DNA of 64,000 nucleotides from Cordyceps javanica (taxonomy: Eukaryota; Ascomycota; Sordariomycetes; Hypocreales; Cordycipitaceae), in contig JAAECO010000004.1 in NCBI GenBank assembly GCA_036850795.1, forward strand, positions 4,092,001 through 4,156,000. Reading direction: 5' to 3'. The notes beneath the pieces are model-generated. The model was not told the DNA's origin and ran no database searches. It was given only the letters and a program-made list of their open reading frames with translations. The position numbers and the translations under genes were made by a program. This document shows positions 47,654 to 58,056 of this stretch, in pieces (within the stretch, counting starts at the first letter, position 1; every line of letters begins with the position of its first letter).

Positions 47654-50515
47654 TCAGGACTTGACAGACCAGATATCCCGCGACCACCCCATCTCCCGCA
47701 GCTTCTTGCTTGGGGCGCCGGTAGCGCGCTTCTCGCCCGTGGCAATGGCCAGCGCCTTGCTGCACGCCGCCAGCGCCTCGACCAGCTCCGTCATGCGCTT
47801 CGTCGCCGAGAAGACTGATGTCAAGTCGGAACTGCGTTCTGCCACCACCGTCGCCAGCTCCATGCTCTCGAGCAGGTTGTCGCGTGACAGTCCCGTGCCC
47901 GCAAAATGCAGTGCGCTGACGTAGGCGAGGATCGTCTCGGGAAGATATTCGCGGCGAATTTTGCTCAGTTGGTCATCACCTTCTGTTCGATTGTTTAGTC
48001 AGTGGTATACGTTTACTGGTAGAATGTCGGAGCTTACCAGCAATGCTAGTAACGAGCCAGCCCTTCAAGAGAGGCTGCATGTTTTCTTTGGCAGCCTTGA
48101 TGCCATCGCCAACACCAGCCCAAAATTTACGGTTCGTTGTGGGCATCCTTCCAAGGTATTAGTAGGGGGTATCATGCTTCACATGTCAGGTTACGTACTC
48201 TGCTGAGAGGATCACCAGCGATGCTATCGTCTCCAGGCTGTCGAGCGCTGCAACAATCGCTTCCAGATCGCGAAAGTTGCGGGCGTCAGACACAACCTGC
48301 TCTGGTTTCTCGTCGAGAATGTTACTCCTCTCCAGCTGATCTTCCCAAAATCGTACATCTTCAATCTGCGGCGCCTCCGATTCGTCTTGCTCCATTATCC
48401 TACGAAGCATGTCACCAAACGGGACGCGCCTCATAAGCTGTCTCGCTGCATTGAGGTGCATGTGTGCTGCGCATGTTAACAAAGCTCCCTGGGTCGAGAC
48501 TTGGGCGACTTACTCAAAAAATATTTATAAGCCTTGGTGCCCATCGAAAAGACCTTGGGCCACTTCTCGTGTACGAGTGCCAGCCATTCAATAGAGCGAA
48601 TAAGGTGCTCATCCTTGGTTCCGATTGCGTCCTCTTCCTCGCCAAAGAAGTCAGGTTTGATCGCGCGTCCCTGACGCGATGTCGGGCGTCCGGCGTCAAC
48701 AATTCTGAAGCGAATCTCGGGTGGTGGCCGCTGTGTTAGCTCGGCGTCAACAGCGAGCTCATGATACATGAGATTGGCTTGCTCCTCGACAAATTGTAAA
48801 ACATCGATGCCGGCCTTCTTGACAAGCTTGAGCTGAATCAGGCGTTGGTTATGCTCGTCTTCGTGGATAAGGTTTTGGGACAGGATCTTGTAGCATCGCG
48901 GAGCTTCCACAATGGAGCAGTATAGAGGGATGAGCTCTTGTAGACTAGCCCGACGCAGGTACTCGGCGTATGCGCCAACGATGCACTCCTGTGTGAAACG
49001 CCAGTTTTGGGGCTGTTTTTCTGTTTGCAGGTTGTCGTCGGCATCTTGTTGCTCCATGAGGAAGTGAAGGATATAGACGTGCGTAGCAATTCGAAGACCG
49101 TCATGCTGCTCCGGCGAAAAGAATTTGCGCTCAACGAGCTCATCGCCAGCCATTGCTGCTGCAAAACTTTTGGCGGGGTTGCTGAGCTCAATCAGCAAGC
49201 CTTGCTCGAACAAGTGGTGTCCCGTATCGTTGGCAATAATGGCTGCTTGGAGAGCCTTGGTGGGTTGCTGGGCTTCGTCCCTGATGGCGGCCTTTGACTC
49301 CAATGATCGCATCAGTCTCTTCTCGACTGTTTCGTCGCCATGAAACTGCACCGCGTCAAACACCGAGAAGGACTGGGTGAGGTTAGAGGCCACATCCGGC
49401 GGGCATTTTCCGAGAATGAAACTGTCCAGTTGGGTTCGTAGTAATGCGTTGTAGTGTGCAAAGAGATGATCGTCCCATTTTTGTGCTACACATTCGACAG
49501 TGCTGACGTCGCCTGAGAGAATGCCGTATACGGCGCGCTCATGCTCGTCAGAACCACGGTTGCGGGCGAGGGCATAGCACATGCGACGCCACAGTGCCAG
49601 CGATTCTGGGGCTGCATCAACCTTCTCCTGATGCTCATCTGAGGAAAACAGAACGGCAGACATGGAAATGGCTCGCCACATTTCCGTCCGCTCCTGGCAC
49701 CATTCACGGATCTCGTCCAAGCTACTTCCTCGTCGCAGGTGCTCAAAGCAGCCCAGCCAAATTGCACGCTCAAAGTACTCGTCTTGGGGCTCCAGCTTTC
49801 GATCTTGGCGAGTCGTGGCATCGGGGTCAAGGTTCGTGACAAGAGGCGCACCATCCGAGTTGACATGTGATTCGGCGATGCTAGGTGTTTGGTGTTCGAG
49901 CAGGTGAGACCAGCCCGTCATGCTCTTCCGCAGCTTAATTTTGGATCTCGTGTGTAGCCAGCCGTGAGCGATGACATCTCCGCGATCGGCATGTTTTTGC
50001 AGATTTTCTACCATGGTATCGATGTCCGGGCCACCGGCAGCATTTGTCTGCAACCATTGCAGAACGGCATGACGCTCCTGCGCAACTGGGTTCCGTCGTA
50101 AAAAGTCTTGCAACAAATCTCCCGAGCCGTCATTCTTTTGGCCTTCGTCGAACGGGTTCGTTCTTGCTGCAGCATATCGGAGCGGTATGAGTCGTCTGAT
50201 GAGATCCCACGTCTGGACCTCTCCCTCTAAGCGCTTTGTCTCGTCGGCGCCGAGAGCAGAAGCTTCGTCGGTGTCGTCAATGTCCATGTCGAAGTCATCG
50301 TGACTAGCACCGACGCGTTTCGGTTTGTTTTTTGCTAGTCGTCGAACGGCATTTTCGAAAAACCTGCTGGGCAAATCTAACAGCCGTTCTTTCTTCTCCG
50401 ACGGTGTAAGAAATGGTGATAGACATTCGTCGAGAGCGTTGGCGAATTCTTCAATCTCTGGACCCGCCTCTACCGGCCCCCCATATCGCGTCATTTTCCT
50501 ATCCAAATCTTCCAT
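47654..50515 (-). CDS. NUP84: Nucleoporin Nup84/Nup107
   Basis: Scaffold nucleoporin of the Y-shaped (Nup84/Nup107-160) complex that coats the nuclear pore membrane. Four exons: 50515-48514, 48466-48199, 48147-48038 and 47982-47654, giving 902 residues. It is all-alpha, as expected. Recognisable stretches include TWDLIRRLIPLRYAAARTNP, EYFERAIWLGCFEHLRRGSS, WRRMCYALAR, ECIVGAYAEYLRRASLQELI and RSIEWLALVHEKWPKVF. The exon 1-2 join gives KYFLTHMHLNAARQLMRRVP, a typical C-terminal alpha-solenoid motif. All three introns are GT-AG (47, 51 and 55 nt) with matching phases. It starts at MEDLDRKMTR. Confidence 0.93.
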
Positions 50516-51628
50516 TTTATTTCAGGGCCTTGGTACCAGTTCGATGCCTCACGATGCGTCGTCGTTGTGCCAGCGCGATGTTGCTGGCGGCCCTTTGGGC
50601 CTGCTGCGCGAGCTCGTCTGAGCGGGCTGTCTGTTCTTGTGTGTAGGCAGTTATGCGCGCTTGGTGATCTGAACCTTTCAGACCGCTGATTGTATGCTCT
50701 TTGAGCTATCTATTGTGGCGAGTTGTCATTCAACTCGCCCGCTGCGTCGGTCTGCTACAAAGCTTTTGAATCTTGGACTTGTTGCGATAATCACTTTTGG
50801 GCGCGCAGCCACTTTGAGCTAGGTGCCAGTGGGTCCAACGACTACACGCGCAGTAACACTAGACGAATCCTGACGGCACATTACCGTACAATACTGAGAG
50901 AGCTGCCGATGTTCTTTTTTTTTGTTTTCTTGTTTTTTGTTTTTTGGCTTTTGGCGTTTTTACTTGCAGTGCTCTGCGTTATACTTCTTTGGTGTCAACA
51001 GGCCTGGCTGTTTTCATCATCAGCTGGTAGGCATCGCCAGGTTCTGTGTTCTACTTACTCGTGCTACGCACCCACTGCTCGCGCAAATGGTTCCATAGTG
51101 CTGTCCAACCGCAACACATTTACCTGCAGCCCAATAATCATGGGTAAATTCTCACAATACGATAGAACAATGAAATCAAGATAGTCTAAAATACACGTCA
51201 CTAAAAATACGATTTCACGTTCTGCGAAACGCAGATTTTCCCATCACGGATCAGTGTAGGGTAACGGCCCGCTACAGCAATATGCAACAAAGCGAGTGTC
51301 AACTTGTACTTAGGCACTGCAATTTTCGTGCCTCCGCTGCGGGCCTTTTCTCTTTTCTTCTTCACATAATGTCATCGGCATTCATATTAGAGTCTCGGAA
51401 CAGGACTTTTCAATTCTTGTTCAGGTCCCATGAGGATCTCCAGCGTGCTCAATGATCGCCAAGAAAAATCCCCAGGCGCTCATCAAAACGTTACCCGATC
51501 CTTCTGCCGGTGGACATACGAAGATGCGCGTCACATGTCAAAGTGTATAATTTCAAAGCATGGATTTATGGGAGATGGTCAGGCATCCTGTCATTCAACT
51601 GATCGTAAACTTTATATGTCAAGAGACG
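50516..51628. other. Intergenic 1.1 kb
   Basis: NUP84 promoter side and CMC4 3' side. It contains a long T-rich run near 50930. A 153-codon plus frame (50723-51184) is hydrophobic only because of that T-run, so it is not called. Confidence 0.5.
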
Positions 51629-52028
51629 TCATCCTTTCTCATTCAGCTGCTTCATTTTGAGCCGAAGCAGACTCGGCTTAGGACAGCTAGGCGACGACGC
51701 GTTGTCTCCATGCCGTTCATAAAAAGACTCGCAGCAGGTATATAGAGCCTTGATAACGTCCTGGCACCTAGCCTCGTTGTAGTTGTTTCTCGTCAAGCAG
51801 TCTGGAAGCGTGAGCAGAAGTATGAGCAGAAGCCTGTGCAGCTTGACTGCATATTGTGGCTGCACATACCTTGAATTGCACACTGTTACAGTCAGTTCGT
51901 GGCTACTGAATGCTTGAGAGGAAAGACAACTTACTGCACGAGGATGGCAAGGCGGCTTGGCCTCAACATCATCTCCAGCCTGCCAGATAGTTAGCCCCGA
52001 ATAGCTGCCTGTCGCAGTGACGTACCAT
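51629..52028 (-). CDS. CMC4: Twin-Cys mitochondrial intermembrane-space protein Cmc4
   Basis: Small CHCH protein imported by the Mia40 relay (p8MTCP1/CMC4 family). Coding exons are 52028-52026 (the ATG alone), 51979-51935 (45 nt), 51882-51870 (13 nt) and 51801-51629, giving 77 residues. Introns are 46, 52 and 68 nt with GTACGT, GTAAGT and GTATGT donors and a GCTAAC branch in the first. The Cys pattern C-x4-C-x4-C-x10-C-x9-CC matches the human and yeast proteins, followed by SCPKPSLLRLKMKQ, the family's C-terminal signature. No presequence is expected, because import relies on the cysteines. The exon structure is extreme and would be lost by most gene finders. Confidence 0.92.
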
Positions 52029-52791
52029 GACACATGCGCGATGCGGTGGAAAAAGAGCTAATCAGTCTAATGTGAAAAAGATGTACTCATCACCAGTTGA
52101 TTGACATGAACAGAGGTCGTGGTTACCGTCAAGACGCGCCGTAGTTGAGTTGCGAAGAAACAAAAGTAGTTGGACGACGTCAGACTTGGCAAGGGCAGGA
52201 TACTCCACTACAAGTTACATGGGAGAGCAACACGGTAGGCAGAGACAAGTATCGTTTCTCGGCCACTTGATTGACAAAGTCGAAAAATTCACCAAGGTAT
52301 GCAGAAATGACATAAAGTCAGAAAAGAAATTCAAGTAGACTGCAAAATCAAATGCTCCGCTGCTGCACAGCGTCGCACGCCATTGTGCGGCTCGACTTTC
52401 CAGGATAGCGCTAAAGATCACTGTGGCATGCAGCCTTGGCGCCTGAAACAGTCCGTACCTAACGCTGGGCGACTGCTGACGTGCATCCCTCCAGTTGCCC
52501 TCGATTGTATCCTGCCCGCCCTTGTTAGTCATCAGCGCCAATCGCCTGCCTCTGCCCATTAAAATGCACTCACGCAGCCAATGAGGTGCGCGCTTCCCCA
52601 CCCTACGTCTTTGTGGTCGTTTCTCGCCGCCGAGCCAAACGACGAGGCCCCAGCCTGAGACGGACGTGATTTCTTTCTATCCTTCACCTCTCTGCTTTTC
52701 ACTACAACGCTCTCCAAAATTATCGACGCAACCGCACGTCGCTGCATAGATCACTCAAAGTCATCGTCGAAACAAGAAAAAAAACTACATC
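52029..52791. other. Divergent intergenic region 0.76 kb (CMC4 / SUMO)
   Basis: Shared upstream region of CMC4 and the SUMO gene. A 5' UTR for SUMO is likely in the C/T-rich final 150 bp. No other gene supported. Confidence 0.5.
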
Positions 52792-53210
52792 ATGTCCGAC
52801 GACAACGGCGGGGTTCCCGGCGATGCTCCTGCAGTCGGTACTGAGCACCTCAACATCAAGGTTACGGACAACAACAACGAGGTCTTTTTCAAGATTAAGC
52901 GCACCACCAAGCTTGAGAAGTTGATGACTGCGTTCTGCGATCGTCAGGGAAAGTCCATGACGGCCGTTCGATTCCTATTTGATGGCACGCGAGTCCAGCC
53001 AACCGATACGCCTGACAATGTACGTTTGCATCTCAGACCCTTTACCTGTTGCGTACCCTGTAACCAACTGCCCTGGACATTCTTGTCAGCTTGAAAGTTG
53101 CCGAAAGTCTCCAGACTGGATTATCACTAACTTTCGTATCGCAGCTCGAGATGGCGGACGGTGACACGCTCGAGGTCCACCAGGAGCAGGTTGGCGGCGC
53201 TGCTCTCTAG
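52792..53210 (+). CDS. SMT3: SUMO (ubiquitin-like modifier)
   Basis: Small ubiquitin-like modifier conjugated to lysines of nuclear and other proteins. Exons are 52792-53019 and 53145-53210 (125-nt intron, GTACGT donor), giving 97 residues. After a short flexible N-terminus, the beta-grasp fold reads EHLNIKVTDNNNEVFFKIK, TKLEKLMTAFCDRQGKS and VRFLFDGTRVQPTDTPDN, then LEMADGDTLEVHQEQVGG. The diglycine is followed by AAL, the propeptide that the Ulp protease removes to expose the conjugating Gly. The intron splits the fold just before the last helix-strand element. Confidence 0.97.
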
Positions 53211-53893
53211 ACACCGAAAGCAATCTTGGGAGTTCCTTCTTGCCTCATATCCCTTTACGCGCTTGACTGTTTGCACGTAACGAATATCAAGAGAAAACAA
53301 CTAAAAATGTATGAATTGACGTTACTTCTATTACGCGGCGTTTGGGGGAAACGGTCCTTGCAGCCAGCTTTGGACCACAATGTCTATACTGCTTATTTTC
53401 TCTCCTTTATCCCTTGTTTTTCTTGCTTTCGAAAAGCGCAGGGCTTCGGAACACGAATATTCCTCCTTGGCCATGTCACCAACTTCTCGATCCGCCCCTT
53501 GTACGACGCTCGCTCCCTCTATTCCACGACTGTGTTATTGCAACTTCGGAGGCCATTTGGACACCAAGATAGACAAAGTCACATCTAATACACAATGGCT
53601 TTACTTGTATCAAACTTTGTGCACCAATAACCCATGATTCAGCTTGCATTCAATGTCAAACGAAACTCCATGCGTTTCTCGAACCGTTTGGTCTAAAACC
53701 AAGAGAAAACAAAAACAACTTCCTAGACAAGAGCTCAAATGTAAAAAGTGGCAATCAAAAACAAATTCTATCCATAGTATCCGTGATGATCCAGTCCAAA
53801 TCGATCGCATCAACTCCAAGCAAAACAAACAACCGCAGCATGCTAATAACGAATCATGAACGTTCAAGAGCGGATACGTTAATCATTACCAAA
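53211..53893. other. Convergent intergenic region 0.68 kb
   Basis: 3' ends of the SUMO and LIM-protein genes. AT-rich, no gene. Confidence 0.5.
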
Positions 53894-56478
53894 TCATCGC
53901 TTCAGCTCAATCATACGACAGCTCGTGCACAGAATGCTACCATCGTCACGAGGAAACACTTGGCCATCGTCAAAACCCCCCTTGCACTCGGCGCAACGGA
54001 AGCACTCGTCGTGCCACTCGCCGCCTAGGGCTTGGACGTACTGTCCGACGACGCCCTTTTTGCAGCGCTTGCACTTGGGGGCACGGCGCTCTGTGCGTCT
54101 TGTCTGGCATTTAATGCACCAGGCGTAGCCGTCCTTTTCAATGTGTGTCATGCCATGCTCGAAGGGGTCCCCGCACTCGGCGCAGAAAAAGTGCCCGTAG
54201 TGCCAATGCTCTCCCAGTGCGACAATGTGCTCCCCAAGAATCGGCGTCTTGCAGTGCTTGCATCGCGGCGCAAACTGCTCGTGCCAGTCGAGATGGCAAT
54301 AGAAACGCAGCCGCTCGTCACCGTCTTCTTCCTCCGTCTCGCCGGGTATCTCCTCAATTTCCTCGCCCCCCTGTCGGCGCTTCATGCGGTCCAGGCGCGC
54401 GTTTCTCGCCACCTCGGGTTCGGGGCTAATCTCCATGGCTTCCAGGTTCATGTTACACGTGAAACACGTAAAACACTGTGGATGGAAGCGCTCCGAGACG
54501 CCGGCCAGAGCAATAAATCTCCCCTCGATTGGAAACGAACACTCGTGACACAACGTCTTGTCCCGGAACCTGGCATTCGGAGCAGGAGACCAATGGCTAC
54601 GCTGCTTTGGGTTCAGACGTTGCTTGAGTTGGCGGGATGAGGGTGTAGGAAGTGCTCTTGCATTGTCAGTCGAGTTGCTACCGCTTGAGTTGTTGGTGGC
54701 CGGCTTGTCCCCAGGCGTAACAAGCACGGGGATGCTAGGAATCGCGGCGTCGTCGTCACCCACTGAAATGGTCGGGATATTGATGGAGGGCACAGAGCCG
54801 TTGTTGGAAGTATCGTCGCTCACAGAAATGGTTGGTACATTGATCGTTGAGATGGGAGCATGGCTTGGAGGGCTGCCATCACCACCTAGGTTGATGGTAG
54901 GGATCTCCGCGCGAGCTTGTGGTTGGACGCGTGGTTGGACACGCGGTGAGCCTTGGCCAGGAACAAGGATCGAAGGGACATCCAAAAGCTTACGGCCCGG
55001 GAGCGAGTGTGATTGCTTCCCGTCGAATGTCGCCGTCGCCGTCGCGGTTGCTTGGCTGCCTGATTTGGCATCAGTGTTGTCGCCCGGAGGCTTCCAATTA
55101 GTATCAAAGCTTACAATGGGTCGCCCCGGGCTGTCGCTAACGGCAGTAGGCTCGGGAAGCCTAGCACTCCGATCCTTCAGCCGCATGCTCGTTGCCTCGC
55201 GAATATCCTGACTGCGAATCTCAACTCCGTTCTTGCGCTCCACCTGATCATCAGCCCGCGTCGCAGCCCGTGCATTGGTCGTGTATAGCCCATTGTGAGA
55301 TTGGCTGGGAGGGTTGTGATGAATCTCAACCCGATTGCGAGGCTTCATGACTGAATCTTTTGCAACGACGGGGGGCATTCGCTGGCTTGCTGGGTTCCGC
55401 GTCACACTGCCAAGTGTCTGACGTGGCAGAGAAGCCATACTTGAGCCTGGCCGTTTTGTCGTGGCACCGGGCTCTTCCCAGATCTGATCTGCGGAGAAGG
55501 GATTGTTCACCTCTCCACTGATGTTGCGGTTTCTGCTGCTCTTGCGTTGGGTGCCGGACAAGGAGCCGAGCCCAATCCCACCGTACGTCTTGCGACGCTG
55601 ACTGCCCGGACCAGCGGTACTAACGGTGGTCTGACTGAGATCTGAAGACTGACGGAGACTGGAGCTATTGCCCTCGCTCTCGGTTGAACTGTTGCTTACA
55701 GAGCGGTAGCCGCCGTCTCGTCGCATGCCCGTAGCAGCAATGTCGCTGCCGTATGTACCAATGCTAGCGGTGCGAGCATGAGCATAGCTGTCCTTTCTCA
55801 GATGAGGGCGGTAGCGGTAAGGCCCATCTGGACGGGGTGCCTCACCGCCTCCATTTTCATGCTGCCAAACCAGCTCCGCAGCTTCATCGAGGGCAGCCTG
55901 ATATATGCGGCTCTCCTCGTCCGGGGTCTCGCGGCCCTTGTTGCCTTGCACGTCCATTTGCTCCATAGCGTCGCGCAGAGAAAACGCTTCTTCCTTTTCC
56001 ATCCACCGTTGACCTCGTTCCATGTAGGTGGCTGTGGGCACAACTTCTGACGGCTTGAGGGGACCCGTGGCGGTGGGCTTGTTGGGATAATAATCCCGAC
56101 CCCGACGGCTCACGGTAGAATATCGAGACGACATGCTGAAGGCGCCGACACTCGGTGTATGAGAAGGTATGCGATTATGATCAGGTGTTTTGCTAGTTGG
56201 TAACTGGGCTGAGGAAGCATCCAAGCTAAATCGGCCGGCGAGCGATCGTGACGGTTCTGTGGGATGCGAGGGTTGGGGTCGAGCACCCCCCGGCCGCGGC
56301 GTTCTGTTAGTACGCAGGTCGGCAAGATAGCTGGCTGCAATTGAGACGACTGGTTAGCAATGCGCGTCGGAAGGCCACCGCTATTTGCTGCGGGCGTCGT
56401 ACCCATCTGGTCCTTGCTCATGTACGAAGGTGACGGAGGCGTCACTTTGCGCGGCCGTGGCTCGCGAGAACTCCACAT
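53894..56478 (-). CDS. PXL1: Paxillin-like LIM-domain protein
   Basis: Cell-polarity and cytokinesis scaffold related to yeast/fission-yeast Pxl1. Exons are 56478-56403 and 56334-53894 (68-nt intron, GTACGA donor, GCTAAC branch), giving 838 residues. The N-terminus MWSSREPRPRKVTPPSPSYM with MASYLADLRTNR is a characteristic start of the filamentous-fungal members. A long disordered region follows. It contains a block of repeated TINV/PTISV-type motifs before the C-terminus. Three LIM zinc-binding domains end the protein (CHECSFPIEGRF; CKHCKTPILGEH; CKRCKKGVVGQY), each with the C-x2-C...H-x2-C pattern, except that LIM1 carries a charged insertion of about 30 residues. The LIM spacing is regular and all metal ligands look present. 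Confidence 0.92.
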
Positions 56479-56855
56479 CGCGACTAGCAGGATCAGAGAA
56501 GGCGTCAAGGTTAGAAGATAATGCGTAGGAGGGAACGGATGGCTAAGAGTGATTCAGACGGATGTTGACAGTTGGGTTTGGACGATCGTGAACCGGAGCG
56601 AGGTCGGGTAATAATGACTATGTACTTTGGCTGGCCCGACTAGGGTTGTCACAGTGGGGTTGACTAGGCAACGGGTTATATGTGGCGGGTTGCGGTCGGC
56701 TCACTGACGACTGCCAGCTCCACGGCAACCATCAGAAGGGAGGTAGTAAGTTTCAGGGCTGCTCAGCGGAAAAGGATGAGGAAAAAAATCAAGACGAAGG
56801 AGAAATGAGTCTTAATATACAGGTCATTATACAATTCACAAAAATAAGCGTTGCG

Positions 56856-57370
56856 CTACCATCGTAGCTCCCCTTTGACGCCTTGCTCTGGTTCGCCGCC
56901 CGTCGCTGACGTCTTGGACTTGTCGTCTGCGAAGCCTAAGTTTTTGAATTCATCCCGTGCCATTAAATTACTGGTACTAGTCAGCAATGGTATTTCGTAC
57001 CGTGCTATTCAACGGCAACTTACCGATCCATTCTGCAAGAAAGATAGGACTTGGCCAGGTTGCGACACTCATGCTCATTGACGCCTCGCGCCTTTTTCAT
57101 GCATGCGAGATACTCTGACATGACGGATTTGCACTCGCCTAACGTGAAAACATTATGAGCACCAGTTCACGAGGCAATTTCTCCACCGTTGCGAGAGCCA
57201 CTTACCATCGTGATCGAGTGGGAAACTTCCGCGCTGTGGCCTGCCAGATTTGCCATGTTAGCTCATAGAATTAGCGTCTCGAGCAGCACCAAGTACTATC
57301 AGAGTATAGATTGAGCATACGGTGTCGGTTTCGTCGATGGTAGCTGTCCAGGGGCGCCGAAAGTACTCAT
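56856..57370 (-). CDS. COX19: Cytochrome c oxidase assembly factor Cox19
   Basis: Twin CX9C protein of the mitochondrial intermembrane space needed for copper delivery to cytochrome oxidase (works with Cox11). Four exons: 57370-57321, 57240-57206 (35 nt), 57138-57024 and 56970-56856, giving 104 residues. It reads MSTFGAPGQLPSTKPTPPQR then GSFPLDHDGEC, the conserved Cox19 opening. The two Cys pairs are C-KSVMSEYLA-C and C-RNLAKSYLS-C, each with nine residues between, followed by RMDRNLMARDEFKNLGF. The introns are 80, 67 and 53 nt with strong donors (GTATGC, GTAAGT, GTAAGT). Only about 60% of the gene is coding. Confidence 0.95.
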
Positions 57371-58056
57371 GATTTTGATGTGAGAAGCTGCATGATATGT
57401 ACGGAATGAGCGTCAATGCTGGACAAAATGGGATTAGGATTGTGGCGCCACTATTGGTGGTGACTGGTGTGGCTCATGGTGTGGCTGGTGCTTAGCGGAT
57501 TCATGAAGCACCAAATAATAAATAGCGTTACTGGGACATGGAAACGAAGCGATGGTTCAAAACCAACATTCAAGTCTTCATGCAATTTTAACTCAAATGA
57601 TGTATTTGCGCCATACCGAATCCCCAGCGGCGCTACATCTTGCTGCGCTGCAGTTATGCAAATTATGACCCGTACAAGTTTATACAACGATCCAGCCCAA
57701 AGTGGCATAGTGCCCCTCTATTTATTATGCCTTGCTTCCTACTGGTATCTACCAGTACTCGCAGAACCTTGCTGTGGCTTCTGCTCTCATAAGTGGATAC
57801 TTTGCAAGGAGCACCAGCGCCGCGCCACACAATGCGCACTCCCGTACTCCCGTGCTGAAGTGCAAGGGCTACTACGGCTACACGTGAATCCAAGTCTACG
57901 CCATCAGTCCAAGGAATTCAAGAGCGACGCGAAGCGAAGCGCAATCCATCATCTGTGTCTTCGCGGCCAACGGACATCTCATGATCCAAACTTGACGCCG
58001 CTTACGGTCTGTCGCATTCAATTTCCGGCCTAAATACCTCCGCTACAACCGCTACA
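57371..58056. other. Divergent intergenic region 0.69 kb (COX19 / DNM1)
   Basis: Shared upstream region of two mitochondrial genes. No other gene. An open frame at 57467-58033 has no domain and ends just before DNM1. Confidence 0.5.
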
